Assembly: GCA_040224245.1 (NCBI GenBank)
Contig: JBEGIR010000070.1
Location: forward strand, 1 to 64,000
Source: Puniceicoccaceae bacterium
GTDB taxonomy: Bacteria > Verrucomicrobiota > Verrucomicrobiia > Opitutales > JAFGAQ01
Direction of reading: 5' to 3'
DNA: 64,000 bases
Under the pieces are notes generated by a model. That model did no database searches, had not been told where the DNA came from, and was given only the letters and a program-made list of their open reading frames with translations. Positions 1-8,532 of the stretch are shown here, in pieces. Each line of letters begins with the position of its first letter. Position 1 is the stretch's first letter. Position numbers and translations under genes: made by a program.

Positions 1-525
1 TCCTCGCTTCAGATCCGCAGTCGGATTGTCCGTTCGCAGGGCGATGTATGCGAGCAAACTGTTGTCGGGCATGTGACGATGCCCCTCGAGCGTGTCACGG
101 ATGTTGGAAATCAACAGCCAGGAACGCTGGGTCAGACGCCCCATCTGGAGGCAATTCCACAGGGTTCTGCGTGGCATGGTCTCTTCGATAAGTCCCGCAG
201 CTGCGGCGTGCCATACTCCCATTTGCTTCACATCAAGCTGGCCCATGCCAGTGGGATCGGAGTTTTCAATCTTCTGACAAATTTCCACGAGCCGACCGGG
301 AACACGGGGAACGAGGGATACGCACAGGGATGCGATCTGCTGGCGGGCGAGATCAATTTCGCTTTTGGGGGTGGACAGGATGGATCGGTTTTCGAATCCG
401 GCATCCATCGAACGAATGGTTTCGATGGCCACCTGTTTGCGGTTGATGGATGCGAGTTCTTCCAGGATGCGACCCAGTCGGAACGCGGTTGTGAAATGAA
501 GGGAAGTATCGGTGGCAGGGTTCAT
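1..525 (-). CDS. Hypothetical protein, 3' end cut by the window
   Basis: An open frame of 175 codons runs on the minus strand from the ATG at 525 to the window edge with no stop, so the C-terminus is missing. The start reads MNPATDTSLHFTTAFRLGRI. The protein looks mostly helical and soluble, with no signal peptide, no membrane segment and no motif I recognise. A second open frame on the opposite strand covers the same bases, but the minus frame has the more protein-like composition (heptad-like leucines, balanced charges). The next gene upstream, the CPBP protease, begins at 1209 and ends at 574, so the two are co-directional and 48 bases apart and could be co-transcribed. Function unknown. 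Confidence 0.6.
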   Translation of the reverse strand, partial: MNPATDTSLHFTTAFRLGRILEELASINRKQVAIETIRSMDAGFENRSILSTPKSEIDLARQQIASLCVSLVPRVPGRLVEICQKIENSDPTGMGQLDVKQMGVWHAAAAGLIEETMPRRTLWNCLQMGRLTQRSWLLISNIRDTLEGHRHMPDNSLLAYIALRTDNPTADLKRG

Positions 526-573
526 GGGTGGATGGGAGTGAATTCAGTTACTTCGGGCATCCATCAGCTGCGT

Positions 574-1209
574 TTAGTTGATGTGCCCGGTGGACAGCTT
601 GATCAGGAAAACGGTTAAATTCGCCGCCGCATGTGCGCAAAAACAGGGTAGCAGGGAATGGGTTGGGTTGAAAGCAGCAAATCGCACCGTGTAGTACCAG
701 AGTGAGAGGATGAGAATGGAAGTGGTTGCGAGAAGATTCTGGGGTGTTAGTGAGAGTCGCAGCTTGGTGATCCATTCGATGACGTTTTGTGGCTGGGATG
801 CATGGGTCCAGAGGTAGGGGTGCATCAGGGCGAAAACGATTGAGAACGTGATGGCAGAGAGAACCAGCAGCGTTCGCCCACGGTGCTGCACCACAAGATA
901 GCCGCGGAAGACCAGCTCTTCGGTAATGGCTGCCCCCAGCATGGCTCCGAGGAACCAGGGGGAGAGGGTTCGCTGGGTTGCAAGCCATCCCATTGCATGT
1001 TCTGTCCAAGTCAAGGCTGCGATCAGAAGCAGGGCGCCGATGACAGCGATACTGCAGGCACTCAGGCTTGCAGGTGTGCTGCCGGGTAGCAGCGCGCGCG
1101 TGTCGAGCGATGCACTGCTGGAGCGGACTCGCAGGTCGATTCGCCAAAGGTGCAGCAAGTAGACGCCAGCTGCGAGTGCGCAAAGGTTGAACAAGAGACC
1201 ATCAATCAT
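574..1209 (-). CDS. CPBP-family intramembrane metalloprotease (CAAX/Abi)
   Basis: A 211-residue integral membrane protein with about five to six hydrophobic helices. It carries the family signatures in order: EELVFRGY near residue 97 (the EExxxR glutamate pair and arginine), FALMHPYLW near 125 (first histidine motif) and HAAANLTVF near 193 (second histidine motif). These residues form the glutamyl protease site in the membrane. Family members process prenylated or small peptides, or modify neighbouring systems; the substrate here cannot be read from the sequence. Start at the ATG at 1209. It lies divergently from the ThiF/MoeB-rhodanese gene, with about 220 bases between the two starts. Family assignment is firm, function open. 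Confidence 0.85.
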   Translation of the reverse strand: MIDGLLFNLCALAAGVYLLHLWRIDLRVRSSSASLDTRALLPGSTPASLSACSIAVIGALLLIAALTWTEHAMGWLATQRTLSPWFLGAMLGAAITEELVFRGYLVVQHRGRTLLVLSAITFSIVFALMHPYLWTHASQPQNVIEWITKLRLSLTPQNLLATTSILILSLWYYTVRFAAFNPTHSLLPCFCAHAAANLTVFLIKLSTGHIN

Positions 1210-1428
1210 CGGTGTGCGATCACTTCAGGGTTGGCAACAAGTGGAGATGATGGGTCAACGTTGTAAGAAAACAAGCGGGATGCAAGCTTGTGTGTGACGG
1301 GTGGAATCGAAGCGATCAGGAGGTGGGCAATGTCTGTGTGCGATGGTTGTTGTGGGTGTCCTGCTGCGGCAGATGTACTTGCAACGCTCCATCCTGCAGC
1401 TATGGGTTTCAAGGGTAACGTAATCATT

Positions 1429-2589
1429 ATGGAAACCCTCAGCGAATCGGATCGGGAGCGCTTTAGTCGCCATCTCCGCTTACCTGGATTTGGGGCGGAG
1501 CATCAACAGTGCCTCAAGCAGGCATCGGTGTTGTTGATTGGCGTCGGTGGGCTGGGTTCGCCCTCGGCGCTCTACCTTGCGGCGGCAGGAGTGGGAACCA
1601 TCGGCATTGCGGAGTTTGACCGGATCGAACGTCACAACCTGCAACGACAGGTGCTCTTCGAGGATGCGAGTGTCGGCTTGAGCAAGGCGGAGGTGGCACG
1701 TGAACGGCTGCTGTCGCTGTATCCAGACATCCAGGTGCAGCTACATCGAGAGGGATTGCAACCTGCTAACGCCCTTCAGGTGGTGTCCGGGTATGATGTG
1801 GTGGTGGATGGATCGGACAACTTTGGTACCCGTTATCTCGTGAATGATGCGAGTTTTTTGGCAGGAGTACCACTGGTTTCCGGCAGTGTCTTTCAGACGG
1901 AAGGGCAAGTCATGGTGCTCAACGCCGGGCATGCCAGTCCGTGTTACCGCTGTCTGTTTCCGGAACCACCGGAACCGGGCACTGTACCCGGATGCAATGA
2001 AGCGGGAGTTGTTGGAGCACTGTGTGGAGTGGTGGGAAGCCTGCAGGCGATGGAAGTGATCAAGCTGATCACCGGATTGGGGCAGTCGCTGGCGGGGTCT
2101 ATCCTGAAACTGGATGTGTTTGGGAATCGCTTTGCCACCATCCGTCTTCCGAAGGATGCGAACTGTCCACTCTGTTCCAAAACATCTCGCATTCAAGACT
2201 TGCATTCGGAGACCTACTGGGTTCCCTGTGGGCACGATATGAACACTACATCCGAACCTGCGAGCACAGACCTGCCCATTGAAGTGGATGTGGTGCGTGC
2301 CAAGACACTTTGCGATCAGGGCTTGGCATACTTTCTCGACATTCGCGAACCGGAGGAGGCGTCGATCTGTCAGATCGAAGGAAGTCAATTCATTCCCATG
2401 GGCAACATACCGGCGCAGCTTGCTTCGCTGCCTCGGGATCGAGCGTTGGTGGTGTATTGTCACCACGGATTTCGCAGCCTGCAGGTGGTGCAGTTTCTTC
2501 GGAGTCGGGGACTGCAAAGTTGCACCAGCATGAAAGGCGGGATTGAAGCCTGGGCAGAGCGTTGGGAACCCGGCATGGAACGCTATTGA
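1429..2589 (+). CDS. ThiF/MoeB-type adenylyltransferase fused to rhodanese
   Basis: An E1-like enzyme that adenylates the C-terminal glycine of a ubiquitin-like sulfur carrier (MoaD, ThiS or similar), fused to a sulfurtransferase domain. Residues 1-250 carry the Rossmann ATP site GVGGLGSPSALYLAAAGVG, the arginine region HNLQRQVLF, DGSDNFGTRYLVND, and the GCNEAGVVGALCGVVGSLQA block with its conserved cysteine. Zinc ligands are CYRC and CPLC. A rhodanese domain occupies roughly residues 285-385 with the active loop YCHHGFRS, where Cys would carry the persulfide. I chose the ATG at 1429 because it starts directly before the family's usual RFSRHLRLPGFG opening; longer in-frame starts at 1288 and 1402 add non-conserved residues. 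The exact carrier (molybdopterin, thiamine or cysteine) is not determined, hence no symbol. Confidence 0.9.
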   Translation: METLSESDRERFSRHLRLPGFGAEHQQCLKQASVLLIGVGGLGSPSALYLAAAGVGTIGIAEFDRIERHNLQRQVLFEDASVGLSKAEVARERLLSLYPDIQVQLHREGLQPANALQVVSGYDVVVDGSDNFGTRYLVNDASFLAGVPLVSGSVFQTEGQVMVLNAGHASPCYRCLFPEPPEPGTVPGCNEAGVVGALCGVVGSLQAMEVIKLITGLGQSLAGSILKLDVFGNRFATIRLPKDANCPLCSKTSRIQDLHSETYWVPCGHDMNTTSEPASTDLPIEVDVVRAKTLCDQGLAYFLDIREPEEASICQIEGSQFIPMGNIPAQLASLPRDRALVVYCHHGFRSLQVVQFLRSRGLQSCTSMKGGIEAWAERWEPGMERY

Positions 2590-2691
2590 TCCCGTCGAGG
2601 CAATTCGCTTATCCGAGCATAGGAGCAGGCTTCAGTCCTGAGGGAGAGACGGCGCGCAGAAATGCCGTGCTGCGGGGAGAGAATTCTGAAC

Positions 2692-3312
2692 TCAACCCTC
2701 AAAGGCAGGCACCTTCAGATGGTGGTTGAGCGCAGCGGCCAGTTCCGTGTAATTGCGCGTTACCGGGAAGCATGGATACGCATCCACAATGGACGCAGGT
2801 GGACAGTAAAAGATGCCATGGTGTGCGCTTTCAAGCATGCTCAGGTCGTTGTACGAATCACCTGCAGCGATGACGTGGTATTGGAGCGAGCGAAGCGCAT
2901 TTACGGCGTGTCGTTTTTGATCCTCCTGTCTTAGGATGTAGTTAGTAATGCGATCATCCGAGTTGATTTCGAGGGAATGACAGAAAATGGTGGGGTGGTC
3001 GAGCTGGTCGAGCAAGGGCTGCGCAAACTCGTAAAACGTGTCGGATAAAATGATCACCTGCGTGTGCGTTCTCAGCCAGTTCAGAAACTGCGGTGCACCT
3101 TCAAGCGGAGACATGCTGCCCACGACCTGACGAATTTCCCGCATGCCAATGCCATGTTCGTCGAGAATGCCGAGCCGGTAGCGCATGAGCACATTGTAGT
3201 CCGGCTCATCCCGGGTGGTGCGCTCAAGCGCTTCGATTCCAGTGAGTTGGGCGAGTCCTTTCCAGATTTCAGGTATCAGTACTCCTTCGAGATCAAGACA
3301 AACTAGGTGCAT
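2692..3312 (-). CDS. thrH: ThrH: phosphoserine phosphatase / homoserine phosphotransferase
   Basis: A 206-residue HAD-superfamily enzyme. The N-terminus CLDLEGVLIPEIW is the ThrH form of the catalytic DxD loop (Asp nucleophile, with Glu at the acid/base position, as in ThrH). The motif ILSDTFYEF is HAD motif II and AAGDSYNDLSML is the motif III/IV metal loop. Full length for the family. ThrH dephosphorylates phosphoserine and can transfer the phosphate to homoserine, linking serine and threonine synthesis. It is last in a minus-strand run with the phosphatase-fold gene (47 bases upstream) and the LolA-like gene. It is convergent with the ThiF/MoeB gene; the roughly 100 bases between them show no clear terminator. 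Confidence 0.9.
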   Translation of the reverse strand: MHLVCLDLEGVLIPEIWKGLAQLTGIEALERTTRDEPDYNVLMRYRLGILDEHGIGMREIRQVVGSMSPLEGAPQFLNWLRTHTQVIILSDTFYEFAQPLLDQLDHPTIFCHSLEINSDDRITNYILRQEDQKRHAVNALRSLQYHVIAAGDSYNDLSMLESAHHGIFYCPPASIVDAYPCFPVTRNYTELAAALNHHLKVPAFEG

Positions 3313-3359
3313 GGTGCGGTTGACAACAGGAGCGCACAGCCTAGGGGACGAACGCGGAA

Positions 3360-4781
3360 TTATTCAACCATTGAATCGACTGGAGTGACAAAACGTTTGA
3401 GCGATGCACCCAGCTCGGAGGCATTGAGGAAGGAACCATAAATCGGGTCTTCTGCCTGTTCCATTTGCTGAAGTTGCTCGGCAAATGCTCCGCGGACCAG
3501 AACGGGGGCGAGTGCTGCACTTGGACCCTGATGGTTGAGGCGAAACCCGGGGATGCGTCCCTTGCCCCGGTTGGTGATTTGGGCGAAGGGAAAAGAAGTG
3601 GAGCCAGCACCCCAAACCAGACCATATTCATACGGGGAGACCAGCAGCAGTGAGGTATCCTGCCATCCTCCGTTGTCTTCAATCCAATCCTCGCAGAGTG
3701 TGAGTGCACGGAACCCGTTGACGACTTCTTCAATGGCTTCGCGCTGCAGTTCGGCACCGAGCAGGTAGGGCAGACGCCCAAGGTGAATGACGGCTATAAA
3801 TCCCTTCGGTGATTGATTGAGAAAGTTGAGACCCATGCGAATCTGAAAGCGCATACTGTTTGCCAGATTTCCCGACAACCCGGATGCATCTGCCGCAATG
3901 GCCTGAGTTGAGGTGGTATCCCCAAACTGGAGCACGACCAGACGGCGTTCTGCAGCCTGCTGTGGCTGTGAACTCACTCCCAGCAGGTTTTCATCGCCAA
4001 AAATCACATTCCAACCACTCGCACGTGCACGATTTCGCAGATCCTGCCAATCGGACTGGGAAGCCACGACATAACGTGGATCGGAGTGTGCCTGCCCCAG
4101 TTCATTGTAGCGTGGGTGACCCGCTCCAACGTAGAGATCAAGTTGACTCGAGCGCACCAGATAGTTGAAGCGATTGCTGCCGGTGTCGCGGCTTTCGGAG
4201 CGAAATCCGGCAAGGATTGAAGCGACATCGTGTCCGATGGGCATGTCAGAAATCAGTGCGGTTTGCAGCTCATGGTGATCTGCCCATTCGAGCAGTTGCT
4301 GGGTCGGTGCGAGTGGCGATCCAGAGCGCGACGGATAGTTCATCCAATTCACCGCTGTATTGTAGCTGGGGATGCCGCTACCCAGTGCGGTTGCCGCCTG
4401 GAGTGGGTCTGTTGCCTGTTCAATGAGCCACCGGTACCCTCGAAAACTGCTGGTGGGAGCACCTGACGAAGCACCGATTTGTACGACAGTACCATCCCAG
4501 GCCGAGTGGGGGTTATAAGACGAAAGCAGTGCAGGGTCGGTTCCGTCGGGATGCGCCTGCGTGGTGAGCGGGTGGGTGGCCATGCTCTGGTAGTGCCACT
4601 GATGGTCGAGTCTCCAATCCCAGAGGGACGCGTCATCTGAGTAAAGTTGTCCGGCGGCAATCAGCTCATGTCCCAAGCCCTCCTGAACAATCAAAATGAC
4701 CCTCTGCTTTGCGTTGAGGTTGGCAACGAAGAGTAAACTGATGGCGGCAAGCGCAATCCACCTGCAAGCGAACGTGATCAT
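3360..4781 (-). CDS. Exported alkaline-phosphatase-fold protein, predicted inactive
   Basis: 473 residues with a Sec signal (about 1-24, ending LNA). Blocks of the PhoA family can be followed in order: VILIVQEGLG (28-37, at PhoA NIILLIGDGMG), TDPLQAATALGSGIPSYN (124-141, at TDSAASATAWSTGVKTYN), ALISDMPIGHDVASILAGF (at the S/T..T.HATPAAFAAH block), LYVGAGHPRYN (at LLGGG), HLGRLPYLLGAE (at EGxxIDHAGHAND), SPYEYG (at ADHExG) and NHQGPSAALAPVLVRG (at HTGEDVPVFAYG). The nucleophile Ser is Pro126, the first metal Asp is Glu34, and the D/H metal ligands in the later blocks are Pro, Gly or Tyr. The fold looks kept and the chemistry lost. It lies 25 bases downstream of the LolA-like gene. Role unknown, perhaps periplasmic binding. 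Confidence 0.75.
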   Translation of the reverse strand: MITFACRWIALAAISLLFVANLNAKQRVILIVQEGLGHELIAAGQLYSDDASLWDWRLDHQWHYQSMATHPLTTQAHPDGTDPALLSSYNPHSAWDGTVVQIGASSGAPTSSFRGYRWLIEQATDPLQAATALGSGIPSYNTAVNWMNYPSRSGSPLAPTQQLLEWADHHELQTALISDMPIGHDVASILAGFRSESRDTGSNRFNYLVRSSQLDLYVGAGHPRYNELGQAHSDPRYVVASQSDWQDLRNRARASGWNVIFGDENLLGVSSQPQQAAERRLVVLQFGDTTSTQAIAADASGLSGNLANSMRFQIRMGLNFLNQSPKGFIAVIHLGRLPYLLGAELQREAIEEVVNGFRALTLCEDWIEDNGGWQDTSLLLVSPYEYGLVWGAGSTSFPFAQITNRGKGRIPGFRLNHQGPSAALAPVLVRGAFAEQLQQMEQAEDPIYGSFLNASELGASLKRFVTPVDSMVE

Positions 4782-4806
4782 GATTTACATTCAACCCTGT
4801 CGTGCC

Positions 4807-5529
4807 TCAACCCTGTGGTTTGCGGAAAACATAGTCGGGGATTTCGGTGTTGATTTCGGTTTGCTCAACGCGGTTGGTCAGACTGAATGCAGGGGTGGAG
4901 GTTTCCACCTCCATCGGGATCATGAGATCTCCTACAGGTTGGTAGTTCTGCATTTTTGCCTTGATGCGATAGCTGCCACGCACACCGGCATCCAGCACTT
5001 GGTGAACTTCAACCAGGTAGTGAGTGAAGGGATTAAAAAACCAGGTTTCCTCCATGCCATCATGATCGATTAGCAACACCGGGATCATGCCGTCGCTGCG
5101 AGCTTCCTGTACCGTTCCCTTCTGGTAGTATTGTTCGATGTTGGTTTCCGGAAAAATCACGGAATCCTTAGCCGCCTGTTGAAGTTCGGTTCCCTCAAGG
5201 GTGCGGAAGCCTGTGATGGAGTTATTCTCCCAGGCAACCCCATCCTCGAACGCGCTTTGTATGGTCCCGATATCGGGGATCTCCATGATCATGGCATACG
5301 ATTTGGGCCGCTTGAGGTAGATGGTCATCTGGCAAGTGATGCCCTCGTTTGCCATTTCGCAGGTGCCCAGCTGGATCATGGTGGACACCGCATTTTTCGC
5401 TTCTGTGCCGCCAGTGGCTTCATTGTACGCATCGATCAGGGCCTGGGCTTCCGGACTGATTTGAGCGGGAAGCAGCGTGGGAAGCAGCGCACCCAGAGTG
5501 ATGACGAAGAAACGAATGGTGAGTTTCAT
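4807..5529 (-). CDS. Periplasmic LolA-like / outer-membrane-lipoprotein-sorting-like protein
   Basis: 240 residues with a clear signal peptide (MKLTIRFFVITLGALLPTLL, cleaved near LPAQ). The mature protein resembles the small beta-sheet proteins of the LolA/LppX superfamily: an N-terminal helix with EAQALIDAYNEATGG, then alternating strands (YLKRPKSYAMIMEIP, TWFFNPFTHYLVEVHQV) and a C-terminal DYVFRKPQG, resembling the typical family end (FxxP). No catalytic motif is visible. It is first in a minus-strand run with the phosphatase-fold gene (25 bases) and thrH. Family assignment rests on overall pattern, not on a diagnostic motif. Confidence 0.55.
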   Translation of the reverse strand: MKLTIRFFVITLGALLPTLLPAQISPEAQALIDAYNEATGGTEAKNAVSTMIQLGTCEMANEGITCQMTIYLKRPKSYAMIMEIPDIGTIQSAFEDGVAWENNSITGFRTLEGTELQQAAKDSVIFPETNIEQYYQKGTVQEARSDGMIPVLLIDHDGMEETWFFNPFTHYLVEVHQVLDAGVRGSYRIKAKMQNYQPVGDLMIPMEVETSTPAFSLTNRVEQTEINTEIPDYVFRKPQG

Positions 5530-5608
5530 TTTGGAAAAGGGATGTGTTGAGAAAGATTGCAGCGGAACTGCACCCGTTCAAGGGAGCTTACGAGGAGTTT
5601 CATGCAGA

Positions 5609-6958
5609 TCAAGCTTCGCTTTGAAACGATTCCTGGGGAATTGGCATTGATGGTACTACCGATGGCATTGGGGTGACTTTGTTGTCAGCTTGCGGACTTT
5701 GCAGTTGGCTGCGAATCCAGTGTATGGCCGCTTCGAGGGTTGCATCCCGTTTATTCCTCAGATCCTCGCGAGTGGTGACAATGGTTGTATCGGGACGAAC
5801 CCCGGTTCCCTCAATGGTGTGCCCCTCCGCACTGAGATAGGTGGCAACTGGGAGTTGCAATGACCAGTTCCCTTCAAGTTTGAGCCATTTGGATGGCAGG
5901 GCTGCCCCCATGCTCGGCTGTCCGAACAGACGTGCTCGCCCCGCTTCCTGGAGTCCGAGTGCAAAGATTTCGCTGGTGGATGCGCTGAATGCATCGATGA
6001 GAATGGCGACCGGACCCAGAAAGGCACCGGGCTGAGGGTCCGCAAAAAATCCAATCCATCCCTGCTTCAGATTCAGGGTGCCCAGCTGGAATGCGTGATC
6101 GGTCAACAAACCTGCGAGGGCATTCGCCATCAAGCCCATTCCACCCGGGTTTCCGCGAAGGTCGAGGATGAGTCCGACATCATCGGGAAGTTCGAGCAGG
6201 GCTTTCCGTATTTCCGGAAGCAGGTCATAGACAAATGCGGTGAAACGCAGGATGTGGATGTTGCCCTCTCTGCGCGAATCGAACTCGAACGGCAGAGAAT
6301 CGAGATTTCCGATGGAGCGCGACCAGCGCCCGTACCAGGTCGTGTATGTGCCCGTTGCTTCGAAGGACTGGCCTGAAGGCTTCCTGGCGCGGATTTTCCA
6401 CGTATCGCCATTTGGACCAAAGTTGAGCAGGGGAGTGGAGGCGAGTGTTTGCACGGAGGCTCCTTGCTGCACAGATGGCAGTCGCCGACCATTCAGGTGG
6501 GTGACTTCGTCTCCCGGTTCGAGAGAGATGCCTGTGCGACCAGAAGTTTGCTGCAACCCTGCAACATACCAATGGTCCTCGATCCATTGGAAACGGATGC
6601 CAGTATGAGAGCGTCCGCGGGCTTGGATCTCGTCGGTGTTAGTGTATAGCTCATCATACAGCCGCAAGTGGCTGATGCCGAGCGACTGGAACGCCTGTTG
6701 AACGGCGTTGGCGAATGCACTGCGAGTTCGTACTGTGGAGGCCTCTTCGATGAGATTGCTGCGAAGGGACTGCCATTTGCGGAGTTCATGCTCAGGGAAG
6801 GGATATTGTGTTTCGAGGGCTTCGAGAATGGCTTTCAGCGGGAAACGATCAACGCCTTCCTCGGTCAGATGTGAGGTGGACGAGAGTGGTTGAACTGAGG
6901 ATGCCAGCGCGAGCAAACTCATCAGCACTGTCACAGCCAGGGCCAGACTGAGCCGCAA
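5609..6958 (-). CDS. S41-family (C-terminal-processing-like) peptidase
   Basis: A periplasmic serine protease of the tail-specific family. Visible parts are a signal-like stretch (LRLSLALAVTVLMSLLALASS), an N-terminal helical cap, a PDZ-like segment (ISLEPGDEVTHLNGRRLPSV), and the S41 core with LILDLRGNPGG and DAFSASTSEIFALGLQEAG, which holds the catalytic Ser; the downstream PSMGAALPS matches the region after it. The start is uncertain. The frame is open back to 7138, but that runs through the terminator of the upstream gene at 7021-7055, so I prefer the TTG at 6958, which puts the signal peptide at the N-terminus. The ATG at 6922 is the alternative. None has a good ribosome-binding site. 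Confidence 0.8.
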   Translation of the reverse strand: MRLSLALAVTVLMSLLALASSVQPLSSTSHLTEEGVDRFPLKAILEALETQYPFPEHELRKWQSLRSNLIEEASTVRTRSAFANAVQQAFQSLGISHLRLYDELYTNTDEIQARGRSHTGIRFQWIEDHWYVAGLQQTSGRTGISLEPGDEVTHLNGRRLPSVQQGASVQTLASTPLLNFGPNGDTWKIRARKPSGQSFEATGTYTTWYGRWSRSIGNLDSLPFEFDSRREGNIHILRFTAFVYDLLPEIRKALLELPDDVGLILDLRGNPGGMGLMANALAGLLTDHAFQLGTLNLKQGWIGFFADPQPGAFLGPVAILIDAFSASTSEIFALGLQEAGRARLFGQPSMGAALPSKWLKLEGNWSLQLPVATYLSAEGHTIEGTGVRPDTTIVTTREDLRNKRDATLEAAIHWIRSQLQSPQADNKVTPMPSVVPSMPIPQESFQSEA

Positions 6959-7020
6959 TCGATGTGGGGACAGCAGGTGATCGCAGGTCGCTATCAATAG
7001 GTTGCACACGACTAAACAAC

Positions 7021-7055
7021 AAAGCGTTGCCAGGGAATAAACCTGGCAACGCTTT
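7021..7055 (-). terminator. Intrinsic terminator of the phosphofructokinase gene
   Basis: A perfect 14-base inverted repeat (arms 7021-7034 and 7042-7055, loop of seven bases). On the minus strand it is followed by a T-rich stretch (TTTGTTGTTTAG). It lies 43 bases after the stop codon of the minus-strand PPi-phosphofructokinase gene. It also argues against starting the S41 peptidase upstream of it. Confidence 0.85.
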
Positions 7056-7097
7056 TCCATCAAAGTCAACCACCACACAGGAGAGTGCGGTGCAATG

Positions 7098-8354
7098 TTA
7101 CTGGTAGGCCGGCAGCTTTTTCGCAATGCGCGATCCACTGAGCTTCACAAAGGAAGGCAATCCTTTTTCGTAGGGAACCTGAACCTCTCCCTGAATCAAT
7201 GGACTTGCATACCGGAAAAAGTTGAAATTCATCGTCACGCCGTCCTCGTTGATCCAATTTTTGGGCAGGTGTTTCACACCATTGGCAACTTCGTCGAGCG
7301 GTATCAGACTGGTTTCGCAACGGTATTGGTCCGATTCGGCACGGGTGAGTGTGACCATTTTGTCGGTCTCTCCTTTGACTGCAGCGATGACGGCGGCCTG
7401 ACCTGCCATGAATGCTTCATCATTGTCAGTTTGGCTCGAGCAGTGCACGGCAGCGCGCTGAGTGTGACCCGGGCGTGCGGAGCGCGCCTTGACGCCCAAA
7501 CGCTCCTCAGCGAGAGTCGCAAGGTATTCGCCGGAACCCCCCAGCTGGCTATGACCGAACGCATCAGCAGCAGCACTGGTGGTGGAGATGTAGTTGCCGT
7601 CTTCATCGACGAGACCTTCGCCTACCACGACGAAGCAGTATTTTTGTTTTTGCAGAACCTTCTGAACATCTTCGAGGTATTTTTCGGCGGAGAAAGGAAC
7701 TTCGGGCAAGTAGATCAGGTGTGGCGGACTGTTGGGGTCATCGCGGTGTTTGGCGAGCGAAGAACCCGCAGCAATCCATCCTGCCGTGCGTCCCATGACT
7801 TCGAGCACAAACACGAGATCGTGCTGACCCATTCCTTCAATATCCTTGGAGGTTTCGCGCACCAGTGTGGAAACGTATTTGATCACGCTTCCGTAGCCCG
7901 GGCAGTGATCGGTCCCCACGAGATCGTTGTCGACGGTTTTGGGGATGCCGATGACGCGCAGTTCGTATCCACGCTCCTGTGCCAACTTTGAGATTTTATT
8001 GGCGGAGTCCTGTGAATCGTTGCCGCCAATGTAGAAGAAATAGCGGATGTTGTGTGCCTGAAACACTTCGAGCACCCGGTCAAAATCCTGCGATTGCTTC
8101 AGTTTGAAACGACAAGTGCCAAGTGCGGAAGCTGGCGTGTGACGCAGCCCGCGAATGGTTTGCTGGGATTCGTCGGCCAGATCGATCAGCTCTTCGTTGA
8201 GAATGCCGAGGATGCCGTTCATGCCCCCATAAATTTCTTCGATACACTCGTGGTTGAGTGCTTCGGACACCGCACCCGCCAGACTGGCGTTGATCACGGT
8301 GGTAGGCCCCCCCGATTGTGCGATTAAACAGTTTCCGATAAGTTCTTCAGACAT
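7098..8354 (-). CDS. pfp: Diphosphate-dependent 6-phosphofructokinase
   Basis: 418 residues, cytoplasmic; phosphorylates fructose 6-phosphate to the 1,6-bisphosphate. The PfkA-family blocks are LIAQSGGPTTVINASLAG near residue 10, YIGGNDSQDSANK near 108 (the GGDGT phosphate-donor loop, here in the GGxDS form), PKTVDNDL near 139 (catalytic Asp with the Lys typical of PPi users), MGRTAGW near 188 and the GEGLVDEDG region. The GGxDS plus PKT combination indicates pyrophosphate rather than ATP as donor, so the step is reversible; this is inferred from known family residues. Start at the ATG at 8354. It is divergent from glgA, with 178 bases between starts. Confidence 0.9.
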   Translation of the reverse strand: MSEELIGNCLIAQSGGPTTVINASLAGAVSEALNHECIEEIYGGMNGILGILNEELIDLADESQQTIRGLRHTPASALGTCRFKLKQSQDFDRVLEVFQAHNIRYFFYIGGNDSQDSANKISKLAQERGYELRVIGIPKTVDNDLVGTDHCPGYGSVIKYVSTLVRETSKDIEGMGQHDLVFVLEVMGRTAGWIAAGSSLAKHRDDPNSPPHLIYLPEVPFSAEKYLEDVQKVLQKQKYCFVVVGEGLVDEDGNYISTTSAAADAFGHSQLGGSGEYLATLAEERLGVKARSARPGHTQRAAVHCSSQTDNDEAFMAGQAAVIAAVKGETDKMVTLTRAESDQYRCETSLIPLDEVANGVKHLPKNWINEDGVTMNFNFFRYASPLIQGEVQVPYEKGLPSFVKLSGSRIAKKLPAYQ

Positions 8355-8532
8355 GCCAGTTTCTATAGATGATTCAGAGGTCGAGTCGAAGAAATTAATC
8401 GTTGTTCGTCAATATCCTTGTCGGTGGAATTCAATTTTGTTGACCCTGCTTGCCAATTATTGTCATAGGGAAGAGCGCCTTGGTTCAGGGGTGCGCCGCA
8501 AATCCCAAAACCCAAACTGACCTCGCACCTGC

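Noticed and set aside
6959-7138. Longer N-terminus for the S41 peptidase
   Set aside because: It would translate through a perfect terminator hairpin and into the phosphofructokinase gene.
7095-7991. Open frame opposite the phosphofructokinase gene
   Set aside because: Antisense to a conserved enzyme and no motif of its own.
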